NCBI GenBank assembly: GCA_021735105.1
Contig: JAIPHS010000070.1
Span: forward strand, 1-8,166
Origin: Candidatus Omnitrophota bacterium
GTDB lineage: Bacteria > Omnitrophota > Gorgyraeia > Duberdicusellales > 4484-171
Length of the DNA: 8,166 nucleotides
Direction of reading: 5' to 3'
The translations under genes and the position numbers were made by a program. This document shows positions 1 to 5,807 of the stretch, piece by piece (position 1 is the first letter of the stretch; each line of letters opens with the position of its first letter). Under the pieces are notes generated by a model. The model saw only the letters and a list, made by a program, of their open reading frames with translations. It made no database searches and was not told the origin of the DNA.

Positions 1-803
1 TGGATACCTTTATTCTTTAAAGCTGAACCACAAAGTACAGTAATCAGCTTATTTTCAATAACATATTTTCTGATCGCAGAAACTATTTCTTTTTTTTCTA
101 TATTTTCCCCTTCAATAACTTTACTCATAAAAACATCATCTAACTCTGCAATCTTTTCAATTATTAACTCCCTTTTTTTAGCAGAAATTTGTTTCAATTG
201 CTCCGGAATTTCTGCCTCTTTTACATTTTGTCCAAACTCACCTTCATGGTATAAAGCTTTCTCTTCGATTAAATCTACCACTCCCTTAAATTGATCCTTA
301 TCGAAAATTGGTAGTTGAAGAGCAACTGTAGGTATTTGAAATTTTTGTCTCATCTCAGACACTACGGCAAAAAAATCCGCCCCTTCTCTATCCATTTTAT
401 TAACAAAACAAATCCGCGGAACATGGTATTTTTCTGCTTGGCGCCAAACTGTCTCTGACTGCGGCTCCACTCCTGAAACACCGCAAAAAATAACAACAGC
501 CCCATCTAAAACTTTTAAAGAACGTTCAACTTCAACCGTAAAATCAATATGGCCGGGTGTATCAATGATATTAATCTGATGATTTTGCCAACTACAAGAA
601 GTAGCGGCGCTGGTTATAGTAATACCTCTTTCTTTCTCCTGATGCATCCAATCAGTGACAGCAGTACCCTCATGAACTTCACCAAGTTTATAAGTTCTAC
701 CGGCATAAAAAAGGATTCTTTCTGTAACCGTAGTCTTACCGGCATCAATATGAGCTATAAAACCGATATTTCTTATCTTGCTAAGGTTTTTTTCTTTATC
801 CAT
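1..803 (-). CDS. fusA: Elongation factor G, N-terminal part (cut by window edge)
   Basis: Translational GTPase that moves tRNAs and mRNA through the ribosome after peptide bond formation and acts with RRF in ribosome recycling; cytosolic. I translated the minus strand from ATG at 803: 267 codons stay open to the edge, about 38% of the usual ~690-700 residues, so the rest of the G domain end and domains II-V lie outside. All GTPase motifs are present: P-loop AHIDAGKT (17-24), switch I around RGITIT (59-64), DTPGH (81-85), NKMD (135-138) and GSAL (259-262). The EF-G-type G' insert fills roughly 160-255, which together with DWMHQEKERG supports EF-G over TetM, LepA or RF3. Position 26 is Val where most EF-Gs have Thr. 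The start is slightly uncertain: an in-frame GTG at 824 would add seven residues, and neither start has a good Shine-Dalgarno. It follows rpsG by 78 nt as in classical str operons. Confidence 0.96.
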   Translation of the reverse strand, partial: MDKEKNLSKIRNIGFIAHIDAGKTTVTERILFYAGRTYKLGEVHEGTAVTDWMHQEKERGITITSAATSCSWQNHQINIIDTPGHIDFTVEVERSLKVLDGAVVIFCGVSGVEPQSETVWRQAEKYHVPRICFVNKMDREGADFFAVVSEMRQKFQIPTVALQLPIFDKDQFKGVVDLIEEKALYHEGEFGQNVKEAEIPEQLKQISAKKRELIIEKIAELDDVFMSKVIEGENIEKKEIVSAIRKYVIENKLITVLCGSALKNKGI

Positions 804-855
804 AACTAAACTGGTATTTTCCACTTTTATATCAAAACAAAATTATCTTTTATTT

Positions 856-883
856 AACCTCTATTTTCTAACCTCTATTTTCT
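856..883. repeat. Perfect 14-bp tandem duplication in the rpsG-fusA spacer
   Basis: On the minus strand the unit AGAAAATAGAGGTT occurs twice head to tail with no mismatch (plus-strand copies at 856-869 and 870-883). The upstream copy begins inside the rpsG TAG stop codon. Each unit carries a Shine-Dalgarno-like GAGGTT, but the nearer one is about 52 nt from the fusA ATG and about 31 nt from the alternative GTG, too far for normal initiation. This may be a recent slippage duplication or a small regulatory element; the sequence does not decide. Confidence 0.9.
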
Positions 884-1349
884 AGTATTTAAAATGAGCA
901 AAAGCTTTATTTGACTCTGCCATTCTATGAGTATCTTGTTTTTTCTTAACAACGGGGCCTTCATTATTATAGGCTGCTATTATTTCATCAGCAATTTTCT
1001 TTTCCATCGGTTGATTTTTTTTCTTTTTTGCAAAATCTTTAATCCAACGCAGGGCAATAAAAATGCCTTTTTCCTTAGGTACTTCCATAGGAACTTGATA
1101 AGTCGCGCCCCCCACCCTGCGCGGCTTAACAGCCATTCGCGGCCGTGTATTGTCTAAGGCTGTAAAAAGGGCTTTTATTGGGTCTTCTTTTAATTGCTCT
1201 GATATTGTATTAAAGGCGCTGTAGACAATTTTTTGCGCCTTGCTCTTTTTCCCGTCAACCATAATAATATTGATAAAATGGCCCAATATAGGATTACCAT
1301 ACTTTGGATCCGGCTTTCTTTCTCTTTTAGGTGCTCTATGTCTTCTCAT
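882..1349 (-). CDS. rpsG: 30S ribosomal protein S7
   Basis: Primary assembly protein of the 30S head. It binds the 3' major domain of 16S rRNA and lines the E site. The 155 residues match the family's usual ~156. Visible hallmarks are the basic N-terminus MRRHRAPKRE, PDPKYGN (14-20), MVDGKKSKAQKI (30-41), the rRNA-binding segment RRVGGATYQVPMEV (77-90), ALRW (99-102), VKKK (134-137) and the C-terminal HRMAESNKAFAHFKY. The last residues differ slightly from the common AHYRW ending. The ATG at 1349 is well supported: GAGGT lies 6 nt upstream and the protein begins where S7 normally begins. It lies 118 nt after rpsL and 78 nt before fusA. In E. coli, S7 represses its own operon by binding the rpsL-rpsG spacer; the long structured spacer here makes that possible but does not show it. 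The stop is TAG. Confidence 0.98.
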   Translation of the reverse strand: MRRHRAPKRERKPDPKYGNPILGHFINIIMVDGKKSKAQKIVYSAFNTISEQLKEDPIKALFTALDNTRPRMAVKPRRVGGATYQVPMEVPKEKGIFIALRWIKDFAKKKKNQPMEKKIADEIIAAYNNEGPVVKKKQDTHRMAESNKAFAHFKY

Positions 1350-1355
1350 AATTAT

Positions 1356-1360
1356 ACCTC
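1356..1360 (-). promoter_or_regulatory. Ribosome binding site of rpsG
   Basis: Minus-strand GAGGT ends 6 nt before the rpsG ATG at 1349, a good Shine-Dalgarno at ordinary spacing. It fixes the rpsG start and shows that rpsG can initiate independently of rpsL. It lies about 38 nt downstream of the potential spacer hairpin, so any control by that hairpin would need more than simple direct occlusion. Confidence 0.8.
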
Positions 1361-1378
1361 GTTAATTTAACTATCATC

Positions 1379-1458
1379 TACGAATTTACTAATCCCTACG
1401 AATATACGAATATGGGTTCATAAAAATTTGTAAATTTGTAATTGATTCGTACATTCGT
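1379..1458. repeat. rpsL-rpsG spacer repeat cluster with long inverted repeat
   Basis: The 118-nt spacer (1350-1467) contains three plus-strand copies of TACGAAT (1379-1385, 1397-1403, 1405-1411) and two inverted copies, ATTCGTA (1445-1451) and ATTCGT (1453-1458). The arms 1398-1411 and 1445-1458 are 14 nt each. In the minus-strand RNA, ACGAATGTACGAAT can pair with ATTCGTATATTCGT through 13 Watson-Crick pairs and one G-U pair, around a 33-nt loop. The third ATTCGTA copy (minus strand, near 1379-1385) could compete as an alternative 3' arm. In the loop, AAATTTGT is repeated in tandem (1424-1431, 1432-1439). The stem is AT-rich and no U-tract follows it on the transcribed strand, so it is not a standard terminator. 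It may be an mRNA control element or a dispersed intergenic repeat. Confidence 0.85.
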
Positions 1459-1467
1459 TGATTATTT

Positions 1468-1845
1468 TTATTTTGCCTTTGGCCTTTTTGCCCCGTATTT
1501 AGAACGAGAACGCCTGCGATCCTGAACGCCTTGACAATCCAGGGCGCCTCGAACGATGTGATACCTTACCCCAGGAAGATCTTTAACCCTTCCGCCCCTT
1601 ACTAAAACCATAGAGTGTTCTTGCAAATTATGCCCTTCCCCGGGGATATAAGCGGTTACTTCGTGACGGTTAGTAAGGCGGACTCGAGCGATTTTCCTTA
1701 AGGCCGAATTCGGCTTCTTAGGTGTTGCAGTCCTTACCTGGATACAAACCCCGCGTCTCTGCGGAGCTCTGCCCAAAGCGGGAGACTTGGTTTTCTTTCT
1801 TAACTTAACTCTTGGTTTTTTAATCAATTGATTTATTGTTGGCAT
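1468..1845 (-). CDS. rpsL: 30S ribosomal protein S12
   Basis: S12 sits at the 30S-50S interface and shapes the decoding site, affecting accuracy and streptomycin response. Length 125 residues, against 124 in E. coli. The sequence starts MPTINQLIKKPR, then PQRRGVCIQV (28-37), TPKKPNSALRK (41-51), GEGHNLQEHS (69-78), RGGRVKDLPGVRYHIVRGALD (83-103) and the C-terminal SKYGAKRPKAK. Lys43 and Lys88 (numbering with Met), the usual streptomycin-resistance sites, are both wild type, and Asp89, the beta-methylthiolation site in E. coli, is kept. Residues 60-61 are Arg-His where many bacteria have Gly-Phe or similar. The ATG at 1845 is the canonical start and places the first 13 nt inside the end of rpoC in a different frame. 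GGGAGGT within rpoC lies 12 nt upstream, rather far, so initiation is probably helped by translational coupling. Confidence 0.99.
   Translation of the reverse strand: MPTINQLIKKPRVKLRKKTKSPALGRAPQRRGVCIQVRTATPKKPNSALRKIARVRLTNRHEVTAYIPGEGHNLQEHSMVLVRGGRVKDLPGVRYHIVRGALDCQGVQDRRRSRSKYGAKRPKAK
1833..1845 (-). other. 13-nt rpoC/rpsL gene overlap
   Basis: The rpsL start ATGCCAACAATAA contains the last three sense codons' end and the stop of rpoC: rpoC reads TGC CAA CAA TAA while rpsL reads ATG CCA ACA ATA. Ribosomes ending rpoC therefore finish just past the rpsL start and could re-initiate by short backward movement. This supports a single joined beta-str transcript. Confidence 0.95.
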
Positions 1846-4800
1846 TTCTCTACTTCAACCTCCCTGTAACGTTTTAATCCTGTTCCGGCCGGAATCAAAT
1901 GGCCTACGATTACATTTTCTTTTAATCCTTTTAGATAATCAACTTTCCCTGCTGATGAAGCATCTGCTAAAATTCTAGTTGTTTCTTGAAAACTCGCTGC
2001 AGAAATAAAGCTTTTAGTATTTAAAGATGCTTTGGTTATACCTAACAACATCGGCTGCGCCGTGGCAGGCCTGCCGCCTTTTTTAATAATTGCTTCATTA
2101 GTCTTACGAAAATCCCACTTGTCAATACCCTCGTCCGATAGGTAATCACTATCACCGGCATCAACAATTTTTACTTTTTTAAGCATTTCACGGATAATTA
2201 CTTCAATATGTTTATCGTTAATTCTTACCCCCTGCAATCTATATATTTCCTGCACTTCATTTACTAGATAACTTTGCAACACTTTGTCACCGCAAACACT
2301 TAAGATATCTTGTAATACTACCGGGCCTTCAGTAAGTTGTTGGCCGGCTGCCACCTTATCTCCGCGATAAACAATAGGATGGGTACCGGTGGGAATCTTA
2401 TATTCCCGGCTCATACCGGTAGGGCTGCGTACAATAACTTTACGCTGCCCTTTTTTTTCGGTAAATTCTACAAATCCATCAATTTCACTAATAATCGCAG
2501 GGTTCTTGGGGCGTCTAGCTTCAAAAAGTTCAGCTACTCTGGGAAGGCCGCCGGTGATATCTCTAGTCTTTTCAACTAAACGAGGTTTTTTCGCAATAAC
2601 ATCTCCGGCTTCAAGCGAAGCTCCTTCTTCAAGCATAATATGAGCTCCAGTGGGCAAAGGATAGATACCCAGCACTTCTTCAGAATTTTGAGAAACTATT
2701 AATATTTGAGGATGGTAATCACCTTTAAATTCTATAACCACCCTTTCCTTCCGTCCGGTTGCGGTATTCATTTCTTCTTGAATAGTTATCTTATCGATAA
2801 TATCTTCATATTTTATCTTTCCGGTTACCTCAGAAAGAATCGGAGAAGAAAATGGATCCCACTTTACAAAAGTTTTTCCCTTTGCAACTGAACCACCTTC
2901 GGCAGCCATAATAAAAGCTCCGTGAGGAACAGGATTTCTTTGTAGCTCAATCCCTTTAGGGTCATTTACACTGATCATTCCATTTCTATTTAAGGCAACA
3001 AATTGGTTTCCTTTTTCAACTACCTTTAAATTGTGAAATTTAACTATACCTTTATTTCTGGCTTTAACAAAAGCCCGTTCAGCAACTCGTGAAGCTGTAC
3101 CGCCAATATGAAAAGTTCTCATAGTAAGCTGAGTACCGGGTTCTCCTATAGATTGGGCGGCAATCACCCCAACAGCTTCTCCAACTTCAACCAATTTTCG
3201 AGTAGCTAAATTCCTTCCGTAACACTTGGCGCATACGCCTCTTTCCGATTCACAGGTAAGCACACTTCTTATTCTTATTTTTTCCAAACCTAATTTATCT
3301 ATTTTATCTGCCTTTTCTTCTGATATCTCATCACCGGCTTTAACAATTACCTCATCACTTACAATATTTACTATATTATCGACAGCTACTCTTCCTACAA
3401 TCCGTTCTTTTAAAGTTACAACAACTTCTTCACCTTCAACAATTTCAGAAACTGTAATCCCGTTTACTGTTTTACAATCATCTCCAACAATTATTACTTC
3501 TTGAGCAACGTCAACTAAGCGCCGGGTAAGATAACCGGCATCTGCTGTTTTTAAAGCAGTATCGGCTAAACCCTTTCGTGCCCCGTGGGTGGAAATAAAA
3601 TATTCTAAAGCTGAGAGGCCTTCCTTAAAATTTGAAGTTATTGGAATTTCAATAATTTCACCTGACGGCTTAGCCATAAGCCCTCTCATCCCGGCAAGCT
3701 GCCGAACCTGTAACTTAGATCCGCGCGCGCCGGAATCAGCCATCATAAAAACCGGATTAAATTTACTCATATTATTAAAAACTAAATCCGTAACTTTATC
3801 TGTAGTTCTGGTCCAAGTATCAATAATTTTATTATGCCGTTCACGCTGGGTAATAATGCCTCTTTTGTACTGACTCTCAACTTTAGCCAATTCCTTATTG
3901 GCACCTTCTATAAATTCATATTTCTGCTTGGGAACCTCTAGATCGTTATTAGATATACTTATTCCTCCTAAAGTCGCACATTCAAAGCCTAAATCTTTAA
4001 TTTTATCTAGGAGTTCAATAACCGCATTATGGCCAAATTGATCATAGCAATCATCAATAATCTTAGATACCTTTTTCTTATCTAAGAGTTCATTCACAAA
4101 ACGAAATCCTTTCGGTAAAACTCTATTAAATATTACTCTTCCTACCGTTGTTTCAACAAACTTTTTTTCTCCGTCCCTTCTAAGAAAAAATTTAATTTTA
4201 GTAGGCAGCTTTACTTCATCATCTTGATAAGCTGTTACTACCTCATCAGAACTCCCGAAAATTATTCCCTCTCCTTTTTGCCCTTTTGCTTCTGTAGTAA
4301 GATATCTGCAGCCGATAACCATATCTTGAGAAGGTACAATAACCGGCCTTGAATCTGAAGGAGAAAAAATATTATGTACCGACAGCATTAACAACTTCGC
4401 TTCAGCTTGCGCCTCTAAAGAAAGGGGAAGATGCACAGCCATCTGATCTCCATCAAAATCAGCATTAAAAGGCGCGCAAACTAAAGGATGTAACTTAATT
4501 GCTTTACCTTCTACCAGGATAGGATAAAAAGCTTGAATTCCCAGGCGGTGAAGGGTAGGAGCTCGATTCAATAAAACAGGATGCCCTTTAATTACATCTT
4601 CTAAAATATCCCAAACCTCAATTCTAGCTCTTTCAACCATCCGGCGGGCCCCTCTGATCGTATGGACAAAACCTTTTTCACGTAATTTTTTAATAATAAA
4701 CGGCTCAACTAATTCAAGAGCCATCTCTTTAGGCAGGCCGCACTGGTGAAGCTTTAGGTCCGGCCCCACTACAATTACGCTCCGTCCCGAATAATCAACA

Positions 4801-5807
4801 CGTTTTCCTAATAAATTTTGTCTAAACCGGCCCTGCTTGCCTTTAAGCATATCAGAAAGGCTTTTAAGCGGCCTATTTTGCGGCCCCATAACCGGCCTGC
4901 CATGCCGGCCGTTTTCTAAAACAGCATCTACTGCTTCCTGAAGCATTCTTTTTTCATTGCGAATAATTATCTCAGGCGCGCCCAAAGAAATTAACTTCTT
5001 AAGGCGGTTATTTCTGTTAATGGCTCTTCTGTAGAGGTCATTTAAATCGGATGAAGCGAACCTTCCTCCGTCTAAGGGAACCAACGGACGCAAATCAGGC
5101 GGAATAACCGGTAAAACATTTAATACCATCCATTCAGGTTTATTCCCGGAACGGCGTAAATCTTCTACAATCTTAAGTCTTTTGAGGAGCCTTTTATTAG
5201 CGGCTTTTTTACTTTTTTCAATTTTTTTTCTAATATTGCGGCTAACCTTAACTAAATCCAGCCTTCTTAAGATTTCCCGGATAGCTTCGGCTCCAATCAT
5301 TATTTTTACTTCCGGGCCGTATTCTTTCTGGGTTTCAAAATATTCTTCTTGACTGATAAGCTGCTTCTCTTTTAATTTTGAAGATCCAGGGTCAACTACC
5401 ACATATTCTTCATAGTAGATAATTTTTTCCAATTCTTTTATGCTTAAACCTAAAATTGCCCCCAAACGGGAAGGCAAAACTTTAAAAAACCAAATATGAG
5501 TAACTGGAGTAGCTAAATCTATATGGCCCATTCTCTGGCGGCGCACAGATGAATGAAGAACCTCAACACCGCAGCGGTTACACTTTGTTCCCTTAAATTT
5601 TATTCCTTTTAATTTTCCACAGTGGCACTCCCAATCTTTAGCCGGGCCAAAAATTCTTTCACAAAAAAGCCCGTCCTTCTCAGGCTTAAGAGTTCTGTAG
5701 TTAAGGGTCTCAGCTTTTTTTATTTCACCTGAAGACCAATTTTTTATGCTTTCATTTGAAGCTAATTTTATAGTTATTCGGTCGAAAAAACCTACTTCCT
5801 CAATCAT
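1833..5807 (-). CDS. rpoC: DNA-directed RNA polymerase subunit beta'
   Basis: Catalytic largest subunit of the RNA polymerase core; carries the active-site Mg2+ and clamps DNA. The 1324 residues compare with 1407 in E. coli. In order: N-terminal zinc site C61, C63, C76, C79; clamp helices around 261-296 (RNNRLKKL, RNEKRMLQEAVDAV); rudder and switch region GRFRQNLLGKRVDYSGRS (326-343); catalytic NADFDGD (448-454; Asp450, 452, 454); secondary-channel region; bridge helix about 729-763 (STHGARKGLADTALKTA); second zinc site C778, C852, C859, C862; trigger loop GEPGTQLTMRTFHIGG (888-903); a long insertion about 906-1076; the second trigger-loop helix TGGLPRVAELFEARRP (1085-1100); and C-terminal NEVQEIYRLQGVRINDKH and GLKENVIVGHLIPAGTG. 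All key residues are intact. The start ATG at 5807 overlaps the rpoB stop (ATGA) and has AGGAG 5 nt upstream. The end overlaps rpsL. Confidence 0.99.
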   Translation of the reverse strand: MIEEVGFFDRITIKLASNESIKNWSSGEIKKAETLNYRTLKPEKDGLFCERIFGPAKDWECHCGKLKGIKFKGTKCNRCGVEVLHSSVRRQRMGHIDLATPVTHIWFFKVLPSRLGAILGLSIKELEKIIYYEEYVVVDPGSSKLKEKQLISQEEYFETQKEYGPEVKIMIGAEAIREILRRLDLVKVSRNIRKKIEKSKKAANKRLLKRLKIVEDLRRSGNKPEWMVLNVLPVIPPDLRPLVPLDGGRFASSDLNDLYRRAINRNNRLKKLISLGAPEIIIRNEKRMLQEAVDAVLENGRHGRPVMGPQNRPLKSLSDMLKGKQGRFRQNLLGKRVDYSGRSVIVVGPDLKLHQCGLPKEMALELVEPFIIKKLREKGFVHTIRGARRMVERARIEVWDILEDVIKGHPVLLNRAPTLHRLGIQAFYPILVEGKAIKLHPLVCAPFNADFDGDQMAVHLPLSLEAQAEAKLLMLSVHNIFSPSDSRPVIVPSQDMVIGCRYLTTEAKGQKGEGIIFGSSDEVVTAYQDDEVKLPTKIKFFLRRDGEKKFVETTVGRVIFNRVLPKGFRFVNELLDKKKVSKIIDDCYDQFGHNAVIELLDKIKDLGFECATLGGISISNNDLEVPKQKYEFIEGANKELAKVESQYKRGIITQRERHNKIIDTWTRTTDKVTDLVFNNMSKFNPVFMMADSGARGSKLQVRQLAGMRGLMAKPSGEIIEIPITSNFKEGLSALEYFISTHGARKGLADTALKTADAGYLTRRLVDVAQEVIIVGDDCKTVNGITVSEIVEGEEVVVTLKERIVGRVAVDNIVNIVSDEVIVKAGDEISEEKADKIDKLGLEKIRIRSVLTCESERGVCAKCYGRNLATRKLVEVGEAVGVIAAQSIGEPGTQLTMRTFHIGGTASRVAERAFVKARNKGIVKFHNLKVVEKGNQFVALNRNGMISVNDPKGIELQRNPVPHGAFIMAAEGGSVAKGKTFVKWDPFSSPILSEVTGKIKYEDIIDKITIQEEMNTATGRKERVVIEFKGDYHPQILIVSQNSEEVLGIYPLPTGAHIMLEEGASLEAGDVIAKKPRLVEKTRDITGGLPRVAELFEARRPKNPAIISEIDGFVEFTEKKGQRKVIVRSPTGMSREYKIPTGTHPIVYRGDKVAAGQQLTEGPVVLQDILSVCGDKVLQSYLVNEVQEIYRLQGVRINDKHIEVIIREMLKKVKIVDAGDSDYLSDEGIDKWDFRKTNEAIIKKGGRPATAQPMLLGITKASLNTKSFISAASFQETTRILADASSAGKVDYLKGLKENVIVGHLIPAGTGLKRYREVEVEKCQQ
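1858..1864 (-). promoter_or_regulatory. Probable ribosome binding site of rpsL, inside rpoC
   Basis: Minus-strand GGGAGGT, coding for part of the RpoC tail YREV, lies 12 nt before the rpsL ATG. The match to the anti-Shine-Dalgarno is strong but the spacing is longer than the usual 5-9 nt. No closer candidate is visible (only GAGAA directly before the ATG). Confidence 0.6.
2580..3092 (-). other. SI3-type insertion within the RpoC trigger loop
   Basis: Residues about 906-1076 of RpoC lie between the two halves of the trigger loop (FHIGGTASR before, TRDITGGLPRVAELFEARRP after). They align by motif with E. coli SI3, for example KNKG-type VKARNKGIVK, WDPFSSPILSEVTG and LPTGAHIMLEEGASLEAGDVIA. SI3 is built from sandwich-barrel hybrid motifs and modulates trigger-loop motion, pausing and transcript cleavage in E. 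coli. It is a lineage marker of Gram-negative-type polymerases. Boundaries are by eye. Confidence 0.8.
4446..4466 (-). other. RNA polymerase active-site motif NADFDGD
   Basis: Codons for RpoC residues 448-454. Asp450, Asp452 and Asp454 coordinate the catalytic Mg2+ in all multisubunit RNA polymerases. The motif is unaltered, so this is an intact functional polymerase gene. Confidence 0.97.

Noticed and set aside
1..803. Possibility that the left-edge GTPase is a tetracycline-resistance protection protein, LepA or RF3
   Set aside because: The G' insert, the DWM-x-EKERGITITSAAT switch I context, the SETVWRQAEKY and NKMDR segments and the position after rpsG all fit EF-G.
1351..1356. Minus-strand TATAAT, a perfect -10 consensus, just before the rpsG ATG
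   Set aside because: It overlaps the gap between the SD and the start codon, no TTGACA-like -35 lies 16-18 nt upstream, and transcription would begin within the gene. Chance in an AT-rich leader.
1389..1421. Minus-strand 10-codon open frame MNPYSYIRRD followed by TAG in the rpsL-rpsG spacer, a possible leader peptide for rpsG
   Set aside because: No Shine-Dalgarno precedes the ATG (AT-only sequence), the frame is built mostly from the spacer repeat units, and a frame this short is expected by chance.
1398..1470. Rho-independent terminator between rpsL and rpsG
   Set aside because: The stem is AT-rich with a 33-nt loop and has no U-tract after it on the transcribed minus strand. The T-rich run near 1461-1474 would follow the hairpin only on the plus strand, where no gene is transcribed towards it.
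3226..3504. Plus-strand open frames such as 3226-3504, 3589-3873, 549-809, 927-1157 and 6858-7211
   Set aside because: All lie antisense to strongly conserved genes, have low-complexity Ser/Thr/Leu/Phe-rich translations with no recognisable domain, and lack ribosome binding sites and operon context.
4885..4912. GC-rich CCGGC...GCCGG inverted repeat inside rpoC
   Set aside because: The arms are only 5 bp and the sequence is explained by the conserved RpoC residues RHGRPVMGPQ and local codon choice.
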